Origin: Sabellastarte sp. h YS-2021
Lineage: Eukaryota > Annelida > Polychaeta > Sabellida > Sabellidae
NCBI GenBank assembly: GCA_964017235.1
Contig: OZ024930.1
Location: 153,264,221 to 153,328,220 of the forward strand
Reading direction: 5' to 3'
DNA length: 64,000 bases
Below are positions 1-12,000 of the stretch, one piece after another. How positions within the stretch are numbered: position 1 is the first letter of the stretch; every line of letters begins with the position of its first letter. A program made the translations under genes and the position numbers. The notes beneath the pieces are model-generated. The model saw nothing but the letters and a program-made list of their open reading frames with translations. It ran no database searches and was not told the origin of the DNA.

Positions 1-990
1 CCTAGAGGTCCTTCCTCTATTTTACCCCTTAGCTCAGTTATCAAGGACGCCTTTGATAAATTTCAACATGACTTTAAGGCTGCCAATTTAGCTGAAGGCA
101 AATATGTCAAGCCTCATCCTTCCACTTCTAAGTGGTACAAGGTGGGACAGCCCACATTTCAGGATAAAATTCAGGAGTTGAATACAGACTTTGCCAAGAT
201 CTGTATTACTCCTAGACCTCCTGGGGCCCCTGTAGCCAAAGTTCCCCTGCCAGTTCTCAAGGAGCTGGAACACCAGGCTAGACAAAATATCTCAACCCTC
301 AATTTCACCGCTGCCTTTGCCAAAACTTCTTCTTCTTGCAATGCTTCCTTGGAGAAATGTCAACATAGCATCAAGTCAACTGTCAAGAAGATTAAATCTC
401 AGATTCAGAAAGGTGCCAATCCTGAGAAAGCAGCAAAGCGCGGATATGAGGAAGTCGCTGAGTACATGGATTTCTGGAATAAGACAGTTCTTATTCAACA
501 CAGGGCCCTCACCTGTCTCAGCAAATCTCTAGCGCATATTCTCCAGAGGGAGTTATATTCCATGGCTAATACCGGCTTGCTTAGGCGTGAAGCCGAAATG
601 ACTCTCTTACATCCACAGTTAGGAGAAACGAGACGTCAAGAACTTAGGAACTCGTCCTTTTGGGACCCGTCCTTGTTCGAGTCTCAACTTGTGAAGGAAG
701 GTGAGGACTTCCTTCTCAAAAAAGGCACCTCAAAAGACTCTCAGGGTTTCGCACCCTACCAGAATAAGCCCTTTCGTGGTCCCAACAAGAAAAGAGGCTC
801 CTACAGGAAACGCCCCTACGGGGGGAATTCCTCTCAAAGCAGTAATCAATCCATTCCCTCAGGAAGAGGAAAACCCAACTTCAGAGGCTCCAGGGGTCGT
901 TTTCGACCCACAATATGGGAAGGGGTCGTGGAAACCCCCCTCCCCAATGACTCCTCCAAAGCCTCACTCAGTCCACCAGTAGGTCGCCTC
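1..990 (+). CDS. DIRS copy 1 gag-like protein, 5' partial
   Basis: The frame is open from base 1 (first Met at 142) to the stop at 1411-1413, with gag-like sequence up to about 990 and RT sequence after it. The middle is helical and rich in Lys, Glu and Gln. The last 60 or so residues are rich in Gly, Arg, Asn and Ser with RG repeats, a basic tail suited to nucleic-acid binding. DIRS gag proteins are expected to package element RNA; no zinc knuckle is visible in the part shown. The N-terminus is missing because of the window edge. The gag to RT transition without a stop is either natural or a product of decay. The assignment rests on position and composition more than on a named motif. Confidence 0.65.
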
Positions 991-2040
991 CGTTCTTTCA
1001 GAAGAGACTGGCTAACAAACGTGTTAAACATTATCACCAATGGCTACGTTCTGCCATTCCTTTCAAAGCCAAACTTGGTCAGATTTCCTCTGATTCTGTC
1101 AGAGTACAAGGCCCAACAAAAAGACCAAGCCTTGGCCACTTGTATCCAGTCTCTCCTGTCAAAGAATGCTATCGAAAGGGTGGAAAATGTAAAATCTCTC
1201 AGGTTTTACAGTCGGCTGTTCTTAGTACCCAAGCGTACTAAGGCCAGTCATAGACCTAAGCAGGCTCAATACTTTTCTACACGTAGAAAAGTTCAAAATG
1301 GAAACTCCAGAGTCCATCAGGACCTCCCTGATTCCAGGGGAGTGGGTATCGTCGATAGATGTCGGACGCTTACCTGCACATCCCCATCCACCCAAACTCA
1401 AGGAAATACCTAAGGTTTTGCTACAAGGCTCAGGTGTTCCAGTTTACCTCCCTCCCATTTGGACTAGCCACAGCCCCCCAGGTCTTTACAATGATTGTAA
1501 TGGAAGTGAAACTAATGGCCCTCTCAAGAGGACTTGGAATTCACCAATACCTGGACGACTGGCTGATCAGGTCCCAGTCTCAGGAGGAAGCCCAAGTGGA
1601 CACTCAGGCGGTGGTAGACCTAACCCAGTCCTTGGGGTTGATAATAAATCAGGAAAAATCAGAACTGAAACCTACTCAGGTGTTTTCGTTTGTGGGCTAC
1701 GAATACCACCTAGATTCAGCCCTTGTAAAACCCACTCAAGAGAGATGGCTCAAACTTCAGGATTTGATCCTACGACTCAAGTCAAAACGTGTTTTGACTG
1801 CAAGATGTTTGATGTCTCTAATTGGGTTGCTAGCCTCAATGGAGAAAATGGTCCCGGAGGGACACCTTCACATGAGGCCCTTTCAGTTTCATCTCAAGGA
1901 GCACTGGAGATATCCTCAGTCGCTGGACAACCTCCTTCCTTGGACAGAAGCCATTGCAGCCCACCTAGATTGGTGGCAAAATCCCTCAAACGTGATGAAA
2001 GGTGCAGACCTTCATCCCAAAGACCACAGTATCCATACAC
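991..2040 (+). pseudogene. DIRS copy 1 reverse transcriptase, frameshifted
   Basis: RT sequence begins in the gag frame with conserved RLFLVPK about 1214-1234, moves to a second frame carrying METPESIRTSL (from 1298) and SSID, then to a third frame from about 1360 with DAYLHIPIH. The catalytic YLDD box is intact at 1548-1559 inside HQYLDDWL, preceded by the LPFGLATAP motif. Downstream are the conserved NQEKSEL and FVGYEYHL blocks. At least two indels (about 1236-1298 and about 1360) separate the frames, so no single protein can be made. The same blocks occur in the same order in the minus-strand copy at 24463-25687. Confidence 0.88.
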
Positions 2041-2760
2041 TTAGACCAAAATTCTACAAAGGGTCTGTGGTCAGATCGAGAAAAAAGGCTACACATAAAT
2101 GTCCTAGAATTGAAGGCGGTCTCACTGGCCCTTCGAGACTTCAAGGACCAGTGCCAGAACCAAACAGTGTTAGTGGCGACAGACAACTCAACAGTGGTAG
2201 CCTACATCAACAAACAAGGAGAAACTCACTCAGCAGAGATGTGTGCTCTCCTGTGGAAGATCATGACCTGGTGCCATCACTACCACATAACATTAAAAGC
2301 CAGGCACATTCCAGGGTGCCTGAATGTGATGGCCGACCTTCTGTCCAGGTCAAACCAAGTGCAGTCAACAGAATGGTCTCTACACCCGCAGGTGTTCAAA
2401 CAGATCTGCCAGAAGTGGTTCACACCTCATGTAGACTTATTTGCCACTCACCTGAACCACAAACTTCCACTGTACGTATCTCCCGTCCCAGACCCAAGGG
2501 CTTGGGACATAGATGCTCTAAACATAAACTGGACGAACCTCACGGCCTATGCTTACCCTCCGCCGGCTCTCCTTCACAAGGTGATCCAAAAAATCAAGCA
2601 ATGCCATTGCCTGATCATTGTAATAGCCCCAGGCTGGCCAGGGATGCCCTGGTTTTGGGACCTAGTGCAGCTCTCAACAGAGATCCCACTACAACTCCCA
2701 GTGTCAACGACCCTACTCAAACAGTCCCACAAGTATGTGTTCCACAACAACCCTCAGCAG
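2041..2760 (+). pseudogene. DIRS copy 1 RNase H and methyltransferase-like region
   Basis: The frame open at 2002-2943 carries an RNase H domain: LHINVLELKAV contributes the catalytic Glu, VATDNSTVVAYIN the catalytic Asp, and HIPGCLNVMADLLSR the C-terminal acidic residue. It is followed by VDLFATHLNHKLP, PDPRAWDIDAL and IVIAPGWPGMPWFW, the region annotated as Dam-like methyltransferase (MT) in DIRS elements. RT ends in a different frame near 2040, so a frameshift joins the two. Whether the MT part is catalytic cannot be judged here; the assignment follows family convention. Confidence 0.82.
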
Positions 2761-3997
2761 CTGAACCTCCACGCCTGGTGTCTAGGAGCGGACAACTCCA
2801 AGAACAAGGCTTCTCTGTGGAGGTGGCAGAGAGAATTGCTGCCCCTCAGCGGTCATCAACAAGGACCATCTACAAATCAAAGTGGGCCCTATTTGAAAAA
2901 TGGTGCAGAGAAAATTCGGTGGATTTCTCCACTCCATCTGTGAAACAAATCTCAGATTTTTTCATGTACCTGTACCAAGACCTGAACAGGCGCCCCTCAA
3001 CCATTGATGGTTACAGGACTGCAATCGTTGACACTTTGGGCCCAACGGCCCACCATATTGCACATAATGCAGACCTTCACAGGTTACTCTCCAGTTTTCA
3101 CAGGGATCGTCCCAAAAGTTCCAGAAATTCACCCAAGTGAAACCTTTCTGTTGTCCTCAACGAGCTCACAAAAGCACCATTTGAGCCCATGAAAGACACA
3201 GACCTCAAACATCTTACTCTCAAAACTGCTTTCTTGCTAGCTTTGGCCTCCGGCAAACGCCATAGCGAAATCCATGCCTGGGTCGCAAACAAAGTATTTA
3301 ATCTAGGCCAATGGGAAAAGGTCGCCTTGTTCCCTTCTTCTGATTTCATAGCCAAAAACCAACTAGCAAGAGAAGGTTCTCAAAGTGTGTCTCCGGTGAC
3401 TATTCCTGTAGTCCCGGTGACTACCATTGTAGATAGACAATTTAAAGAAGACAGGACCCTGTGTCCGGTGCGGGCCCAGAGGTATTATCTGGACCGAACT
3501 AAAGACCTGAGAGGGTCTCATTCCCTCATTTTCATCTTCTTTAAGAAAGGACAGACAACAGACCCGCTACACTCTCTTCCTGGTTGAAACAAACCATCCT
3601 ACTTTGTTACAAACAAGCAGATCAACAAGCCTTGGACTTGGTCCAAGTTAAAGCGCATGACATCCGGGCCTTCGCGGCCTCTAAGGCCTTTTACGGTGGG
3701 GTATCGGTGGACCAAATCATGCAAGCCTGTCACTGGAAAGCTCACAACACATTTACAAATTTTTACCTAAAAGACCTTACTTGGTCGGTCACCGACAACA
3801 ATATGTATCTGGGACCCGTAGTGGCGGCACAACAGGTCCTAGATCCTTCCCCTCAGACCAGTTGTCCTCGGAAAGAAAAAAGGGGGGGGGCACATCTGCT
3901 ACAACCAAGTCTTCAGGACTCTCTCCCAGGATCTAGGTATTCCTTTACCTTCAAGATGTTACGGGTAAGGTCATTTTGTTTTTTAGTTATCAAGTAA
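2761..3997 (+). pseudogene. DIRS copy 1 tyrosine recombinase, stop codon and frameshift
   Basis: The N-terminal core-binding part (STRTIYKSKWALFEKWC, STIDGYRTAI) lies in the frame that overlaps the end of RNase H/MT, as usual for DIRS. It is cut by TGA at 3138-3140 and resumes in the same frame with LTKAPFEPM and SGKRHSEIHAW, which holds the first catalytic Arg. At the stop the minus-strand copy has a Trp codon, so a TGG to TGA change is likely. A 1-nt deletion near 3560 shifts the last part into the frame open from 3584. That part carries the H-x-x-R motif (AHDIRAF), the His of ACHWKAHN and the Tyr of FYLKDL. All catalytic residues survive as codons, but not in one frame. A G-run at about 3882-3890 may be another indel site. 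Confidence 0.88.
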
Positions 3998-4357
3998 TTT
4001 GTATTAAGGACTTATTAAGTTGTCATTAATCTCATATTCAGGTGGCAAAAATTTATGAGATGTCCAACCACTGGGTTGGTCGGTCACACGTGAAGGGCCC
4101 TCAGGGACCCTTAGACCTCGAAGTGAGCACTGCTGCACTTCCGTCCTACAATCAAACATTTAGACAGTTTTAGCACTGTCCCTCATTTTCCTTAGGTTTT
4201 TGGCTTGTTACAGGCCCGGTCTTTGGGATCAGGGCACTGTAAATGGGACTCAGACTGGTATTTCTGGCACTATTCTATACATATTAATTCAAATCTTAGA
4301 AAAAAATGACATATCTTCCAGTCTCAGCTGTAATCCCGCCACCGGGCGGTTGAATTC

Positions 4358-4461
4358 AGCATTAAGTCCCACATGGTAAGCTATTGTAGCGTAATAAAAT
4401 TGAAAATTTTAATTACTTAAATGTAGCTTTTATAAGCTACAAGCTTACCATGTGGGACTTA
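4358..4461 (+). repeat. DIRS copy 1 internal complementary region
   Basis: Two joined halves meet near 4400. The second half (to 4461) is the reverse complement of the element's right end at 4651-4711, nearly base for base, including AAGCTTACCATGTGGGACTT. By the DIRS model the first half is the reverse complement of the left end, which is off window. This junction lets the two ends be restored from a circular intermediate. Confidence 0.85.
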
Positions 4462-4645
4462 GAAGAGTCCCACCCTGCCTCCCCGCTGTTTACAGCTGAG
4501 GAGTAGGTTTTTAGAAAATTTCAACGAGAAAGTAGGGCGATTGGTCAGAAGTTATCACATGACGACAACTACCAGTATATCCGGTGGCTAACAAGAACGA
4601 TCTTTTTTTCTAAGACGTTGGCCCCAGGTGTGGCAACCCGAGAAC

Positions 4646-4716
4646 AGCATTAAGTCCCACATGGTAAGCTTGTAGCTTATAAAAGCTACATTTAAGTAAT
4701 TAAAATTTTCAATTTT
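4646..4716 (+). repeat. DIRS copy 1 right terminal repeat
   Basis: Starts AGCATTAAGTCCCACATGG, the same as the start of the internal complementary region, and continues as the inverse of its second half to about 4711. The exact end is uncertain by about 5 bases. Confidence 0.75.
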
Positions 4717-4826
4717 GTCCATTTGAAGTAACAATGCCTTTTGATTTTATGTGCAACCATATCATAAACTGTTTTTAAAATGTATGCACTTTACTACTGA
4801 TTGACCTGTTTAATATTAACATTTTT

Positions 4827-5772
4827 ATCCCACAGCCCTTAAAGGCTGTCGGGGTATTGTCTTCAGCGATGGTGTTCGGATGGGCGGGCAGCGGGAAAAA
4901 GTTTGTCCGGCCTGTATCTTAGAAACCATAATGTGTAGGAAGTTGATACTTGGTAGGGACATTGGTTAGGGGGTGTAGGTGTGTAACCTCATGGTGTGAC
5001 CTTGATTTGACCTTTGACCTTGCCGTTGTGACCTTGACCTATAAAATCTTGTCCGGGCTATATCTCGGAAACCGTAAGGTGTAGGAAGTTGATACTTGGT
5101 GGGGACATTGGTTAGGGGGTGTAGGTGTGCAATGTCATGGTGTAACCTTGATTTGACCTTTGACCTTGCCGTGATGACCTTGACCTATAAAATTTTGTCC
5201 AGGCTATATCTCGGAAACCATAAGGTGTAGGAAGTTGATACTGGGTAGGGACATTTGTTAGGGGTTGTAGGTGTGCAACGTCATGGTGTGACCTGGATTT
5301 GACCTTTGATCTTGTATATATGATGCTATTTTATCTCTCTACATGGATATGGGATACTATATTATCCATCTTATATCTCTCATATCTTTTTACTTGAATC
5401 TTGGTTGTTGCACCTTTGGGTGTCTTTTGATGTAGATTAAGCACTGTTAAAGTTATATTAGAATTCATTAAGGGTTTTACTTTTGCAACTTCCCATTGTA
5501 ACAGATGGTATTGCATCAAGTGAGTCACAGGTTTTGCTCCAACTCCACATATAAGCATGTATTGCCACATCTGTATGTATGGGTAATATTCAAAACATTC
5601 AAACCATAATTTGACAATACATAATTGTGATATTTTCATTGATAGCTATTCTCCAGTTAAGAAATTTTACAGCTTCATAACCACAATCTGTGTACTGTTT
5701 CACTACTTCTATATCTCATGGTGTTGAAAAATATTTTCCCAGGCTGTGGGGTACGGGCATCTCTGATGCTAT
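4827..5772 (-). mobile_element. Satellite-cored element, group A, copy 1
   Basis: Read on the minus strand it starts with TAGCATCAGAGATGCCC near 5772 followed by TACCCCACAGCCT (5753-5741). It continues with a unique stretch, then tandem units containing AAGGTCAAAGGTCAAATCAAGG (about 5320-4960), and ends in a hairpin (4849-4832). The same plan occurs in two plus-strand copies at 14048 and 15397. No coding capacity; movement would need proteins supplied from elsewhere. Confidence 0.7.
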
Positions 5773-5822
5773 TTTTATTTATAAATTACATTCAAATATG
5801 TAAAGTGTGAAACTTGTCCTAC

Positions 5823-6064
5823 CTGGTGCAAAAAACAGCAGGTACAGTATTAACCCAACCATAGACATCCAGGCAAATGGGGTGGGACAATAGTCATAAG
5901 CCCAGGCTAGCTTTCCAGGCAGCTCCGTTGTGTTGCATCGGCCACCCTTTGAGTTGATGTAGTTATCATACAGTGATGGGAGGCAGGAACCTTGCAGTGG
6001 ACCATTGGCAGAATCCAGGTAACAGTACCCACAGTACAAGTCTTTCATACACATGTCACAAGTT
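5823..6064 (-). CDS. SLC2A13: HMIT exon: Cys-rich exoplasmic loop and TM10
   Basis: 242 bp; acceptor TTTCTTTCAG just above 6064, donor GTAGGA at 5822. It enters in phase 2 (GG|A) and leaves in phase 1. It encodes a loop with seven cysteines in spaced pairs (CDMC, CGYC, a single C, C before NTT, then YC), a possible N-glycosylation site NTT, then the hydrophobic segment [14 protein letters not shown]. The loop and the CPTPFAW lead into TM10 are typical of HMIT rather than other GLUTs. The next exon in the gene direction is not in the window. Confidence 0.93.
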
Positions 6065-9000
6065 CTGAAAGAAAAAGAGTGGAAATACTGGCTACATACT
6101 GGTATACTGAATACAATAGTTAGGATGTTATGGGATGTAACAAGACTTAATAATTATACTAATAATAATAATACTGGGCTCTTATATAGCGCTTTTTCTA
6201 TTATTACATAATAATCAAAGTGCTTTATACAGTATTACCCCAGCCAGGATTGCTAGCCTTGTTAGCCTTACCTTGTCTTACTGACTTGATGGTTACTGTT
6301 GGCAAACACATAATATTATATGGATCATTTTCACACTCTTTATTTCTGGATGAAACTCAAACAGTGCAGAATTGATTTAATTTATGTTTGGCATGCAAAT
6401 GTACTGGGAACTCAGACTAACCCAGGTTAAGGTGATCCTAAACTCCCAATAATCAGCAAACAACAGTTGGTAAGGTTAGTAGATGTCAGCATAGATTATG
6501 TAGGGATTCACCCAGAAATGAAGATGCTGTTTAAACTGTATAACATTGACCGTCATTCTGTAACACTTTACTAAATAGTTGCTGTACATGTCAAGGAAAT
6601 CAACTACAATTGGCTTAAATTAATTTAATCGGGAGGATGTAACTGTTATGCATCAAGGTGAGTCCTCTCAACAACTTCTGAGAATTCCAATCAATCAGGA
6701 AAATCGCGAGGTTAAAATAGCTTTATTTATTAGCTTTACAGGTATTCCATCAGATGCTTACCCATAGATGTCGCATTGGGTTCCGTGACTAGCTGTTTCA
6801 TGGTGGGTGATTTCTGGCGAGTAAACTGCTGTAAGGTTAAAGCCAATTGCCAACCAGGCAAGACTAGCAATTACTCCTGGAAATAAAAAAAGTGTACAAA
6901 TATGTCAGCATAATTGGATATAATTTGCATAACAAAAAAATATAACACTGTAGTGTGTGACTCCTATAGCTGTTAATGCTTCTGATGATCTTCAAAACCA
7001 TTAAAATCTTAAAAACTCTTAAAATTCCCCTTTTGTTTCTGTAAATTGTATGAACTAATGATAAAAACAACCTACAATTATTCACCTTAACAAAACCTTA
7101 AGTAAATCAAAACTAATAATCCTCAGTATTTTTAATGATTAACAGCAATTTTTTTTACTACTAAATAATTTCTGCACTTTAAACAGCTTTTTTTGCTTGC
7201 ATGTCAGTTTGCAAAAATTATTTATTGTAGTTGTCAGTCTGTTGATAAACAGGCAACTTAAAACTTTACAGTAAACCAGTTTTCTATTTTAAGTTCAATG
7301 TATCACATTGAAATTAACTGCAGCCATTTTTTTAACTTTCTATGGAATGTTCCAATTTTTCCACTAAACTTTATTTTTGGAACAATTTTGGAACAACATT
7401 TGTAATTATCTAATCAACTTCAGTGCATTAATGAAGTCTCACTTCTTATTAAAGGAAAGAACAAAAGTTTATTCCATGTATCAAATGACCTCCTACCCTT
7501 TCCACAACAAAATAGACCCTCTCATATTGTTGTGTAAAGTGACCGCAATTATCAAAATGATGTATTTCTCACCTTTGATCCAGTAATTACTGTTTAAGAT
7601 TTTAAACACCATGCAATTACCACTGGTCTGATCCAATGTTTGCCATTACCAGAATCTGAGACATTTTATGGCAAGATAAAATACCTGCTCCGTGGGAAAG
7701 CTCAGCACCAAAGAAAAAGTTGCAAAAAAATCATGGCAATTGCACCAATGGCTAAAAGGCTCAAACTAAATGACTTATTTGACTAAGTCTACTTAAGTAG
7801 TCAAGATTAATGGCAAGGCCAGGAATGGAATGTATAATACCAAGAATACTAATAAAATAGGCATATTGGAATACTCAAAAGGACCAGTCTTGATGAGACT
7901 TTCACACCTCCCCAAGCAATGGGATTTCATTTGTACAATATATGTTGTTATATGGAGCACATTAAATATGCCTGTTCAGATTTGCATACTCACCACCATA
8001 GTCCTACCTCCCTGGCAGTCGCTTACTGGGTTATGACCTCTGATTTTTACCAATTTTGTGCGATTTAAATGTTTCTATTATTACTTAAACAGGGCAGAAA
8101 ATAGCCACAAAATAAGTAAATGTGTGTCCATATTTTTATATCTTAAGTTGAGACACCTGTCATCTGGAAATGTAGCTATAATAGAGGTCATTGTAGCAGT
8201 TACATAGTCCAAAGTACCAGGAAATTGTCCTTACTGGATCAAGAACAGCCTTCTTTCAGCTTTGAAACATGATTGTATACCTTACCTTGAAGCGTACAGG
8301 ATATGATAATGAATAATTCCACTTTATATCTATGACAGATGTTTTGAATATTTTCAATGAGCATTAGACTTTCAAACTGTTAACTGCTTAATCTCTGTAT
8401 GGTAGCTTCTTTATTTTTTGAACAGTCTATATTCTGACATATACTTAGATGCCCATAAAATAGTTTTGACATCGTACCTACTAAACTTGTAAGAGTGAGA
8501 GGTCTCCTCCCAATTTTTTCTACGAGATAGATGCCCACAAATGTGAAGGCAAAGTTTACTGCAGCTGTCACAGCACCCAACCATATGGCAGCACTTTCAC
8601 TCTTCACGCCAGACATCTTTATAATAGTGGCACTGTAGTACCTACAAAACACAACCACACACAAAAATTAAGTACTTGATAAAGTAAACTGGATTTACGT
8701 GAAAATCTGACACAATGGAACTGGGGTATTAATCGGTCTTGTCTTTTGCTTCCACAAAAAACTTCCAAGAATTGGCCCTTAATAATATACATGTCTATTC
8801 ACAGTTGACAGTTTACTATAAAGATTCAATGTAATTTAGAAAGAAGCAAAGACAAACAACTTGGACTTTTAAATCAAAAACATTACAGCTGTTAAATATC
8901 CCTCACTTTATTTCCTTGCAGTAGACACAAAATAAATAATACTGTTGGACCACTTTCAGTGAAATGTGATGAGTACAATTTCCCTTTATGTAGAAGTAAA

Positions 9001-12000
9001 TAGCAGGTGTTTAAACAAACCCTTTTCATTGAAATTTACCCTATTATCTGGAAATCCTAGGTGCAGTAGAAGTTTTTGCTCCAGTCCATTGACATACCAC
9101 TTATTGCCCCTTTCACACTACAGGCAATCGGTTAAAAATTTTTCCCGGTGGCGAAACCGCCCCCCCCCCCCCCCCCCTTGACCTTTTGTATTAGACCAAA
9201 AGATGACCAAATCACAACCTTATGTACACCATGGACCACACCTTCGGTTACCGTAGTAGGTAAATCATGTGCGCATGAACAAAATTAGACGTCTGCGCAT
9301 GCTCACGGTACTGAAATCAGAGGCGGAAATTTTAAAACTTCCGTAGGACTCGCTAGGTAATGGACGGTTCGCCACTGACTCGCAAGGTTGTCTACAGACA
9401 TCAGATGGTGATACTGCCTGTAGTGTGAAAGGGGTATAAGAGATTTCAAATGTATCTACCATTTGTATTAATTATATCTAATCTAATAATGATGATGGAC
9501 TGTACAGCTAGCTAGACTTCAAAACAACCAGCATGTAAGCTAAGGAAGAACAAGTATCAGAAAGTCTAGCTCACAGACATTTGGCTGCTGGTGGGAAATA
9601 ACTGCCCAAAAAGGAAATGCTTCCTATCTCTAGCTGAATTATTTATAATCCTGTGGGGCCAATATCACAAAGGCCCATTAAATATAAAAGATAGTATGCC
9701 ACTAAGCTTACACAAACTTTGTGGGAGCTAACAACATATTCTACAGAGATCATATTAAGAATCTTTCAACTTTACAACTGTGGCTGCACTGTTTTTTAAC
9801 AATAAGTTTTGTTTATGGACTTTATTATCTGCCAATATATGCTCGATACTAGACCTAAATACTTGTAAATAAAGACCATGCAAAAAAATTTTTTTCATTC
9901 CCCTGGACCCCTTAGTATGTAGGTGTGAATGTGTAAACAAATGTAGGTTTTCACAAAATTTCTTTAGCAATTAGACAACCAACAAATGTGCAACATATAT
10001 AACTGGAAAGCTATTTTTACACAGCTTATACTAAATTTTTGTCGCATTAAAATCCACATAGGAAATGGCTGAAAAATCTCAAATTAACAACGGAGGTTTT
10101 TAATATTTACTGGTGCCTCTTACTATGCAAACATTTCATCGCTGATTTTTGGTACTGAGCACGTTAAATATTTCAGGCAAATATGGGATTATTTTACTTA
10201 TTATTATAGCAGATAATAAATGTTAAATAATAACCCTTGTAAAGTATAATAGTAATTTTAAATTTTATCACTAGAAATGTCAAAATATACAATCCTTGTA
10301 TTTGTTTGCTTTCAATGAAACTAGAACCAGGATAAAATACAGCCAAATATCTAATAAAGGTCAAAGTTGGGGTTTTCTGACCCGTTCAACAGCCAGGGAA
10401 TTATCTGCTAAAAAGTTAACTTCATTTTCTTCTTAACATGTTTATGAACTGGTTGTTGTATGTTTACGTCATTATTTGTATCAATGAAACGTCACAAACT
10501 GAACAATCTTAACTGATATAGTCAATTTGTAAACAGAGTACAGTGTAGGAGGATTAAGTGCACAGTTTCATGTTTATATCCACTTTTAATCATCATTGTT
10601 TCAAGATGGGAGTGGGATTTCATAAAATCTCAAATGTATTCTGTCTGTATATGATAAACACTACTACAAGCATCCTGTTTATTTACTTCTGTATGATTGT
10701 TTCATAGTCTATTTTAATATAAGAATAAATACAAATTTATTTATAGTGAGATTACACCACAAAAATATATTTGTTCTCTGGTACCCTTTGTGAACACTGT
10801 TTAAAAAAACTGAGTGTGATGAATTTTAACACATTAAAAGCAAATCATAACTCTCAACATTTGATGATAAAAGCAATGATCTCCAAGATTTAAACTATTG
10901 TACAGTGGATTTGGACTAAACAGTGGCGGTTACAAAATGTAAGTGATTTATTTCTGCTTAATGGCTGCTTCTAGGTCTATCATATTTGGGAAATATTCAG
11001 TTCTGAGGATTTAATTAATTTACTTTTGGTGCTTAATCCTTGAGTAATGTGTCATCTGGGTAATCCATTTACTTGGCAGTAAGGGCCACTGTTAAGGGAG
11101 TCTAACACTCCTATGCAGTTAATTAACACAATGCTGCTATTGTTTCACTTTTGCTTACCTTTTGACATTTCTGTATATCGATGAAGCGCAAGTTTATTTT
11201 TACTTTGTTATTTTAAATTCTTACCTGGTATACTGAAATGGGTGCTAGTTATGGTTACTTCTTGAGCAATCTTCCAGATGTCATTATATTTTGACCCATA
11301 ATAAATTACTGTTAGGGCTTCGAAATCAAAGTACTTCTGCTGACGGCAACATTCAACTTTTGACAGTTTTACTTGTACCAGATCTGTTTTTAAGTAATTC
11401 CTTTTGTTATTTGTAAATTTTTGTTGTTACTTTCTTTTAATGTTTAAATGACTTCTTATTAAAAAAGTAACATCAGGAATGACAAAAAAGGCTCTACTTA
11501 AAAAGGAAATTATAGAAGAAATTAATTCTCAGAAATATTTTTGTCACATCTATCAACCATAAAAGGGCCTCAGTGTAAAAAGTCATTCGCATGCAAAATG
11601 GCAGTGACTCTTGTCTTCTTTCATACCAATTACTACCATTAGCTTGATTACAACTGCCAAAACCCAAAGCCATCACCAGCACAGAATATGGTGCACTCAA
11701 AGCTTTTGCTTTATTGGCAGCCACTGAGAAATGAACTAGACAACAGTGGGACAGCTCAAAATTAAAGTCCATACTTGTATATATATCACACTCGATGTTA
11801 GAAGTATCCTTAATGTGATTATATCTTACTGTTACAGAACATGCTTGCAAGAACATGATTTTTGAACACCAGTCGATACTTTAAAATTCTGTTTATAAAC
11901 AGGAAATTTTTAAACGAAGTTGGTTTCGTGAGTGATCACATGAAGATTAATTATATTAGGAGCTTAAAATGTTAATGGAGGATTAAATATTTATACAGAG

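Larger units (their letters stand above)
1..4716 (+). mobile_element. DIRS-type tyrosine-recombinase retrotransposon, copy 1, left end off window
   Basis: The order gag, reverse transcriptase (RT), RNase H, methyltransferase-like region, tyrosine recombinase (YR) followed by inverted terminal sequences identifies a DIRS element. The family copies RNA to DNA and integrates through its recombinase, without an integrase or a target-site duplication. The gag frame is already open at base 1, so the left terminus and the gag start lie outside the window. The copy is dead: RT changes frame at least twice, RNase H is in another frame, and the recombinase has an in-frame TGA at 3138-3140 and a frameshift near 3560. 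The right end is recognised from the internal complementary region at 4358-4461, which mirrors 4646-4716. It is a different family from the copy at 21819-27900: domains align but terminal sequences are unrelated. It lies downstream of the last visible HMIT exon, on the opposite strand. Confidence 0.9.

Noticed and set aside
5331-5639. 102-residue minus-strand frame as the next HMIT exon
   Set aside because: No sugar-porter motifs, no suitable splice phase, and it lies in the unique part of a group A element.
11494-11856. 120-residue minus-strand frame
   Set aside because: No domain, signal peptide or repeat family; length is compatible with chance in a 41-kb AT-rich intron.
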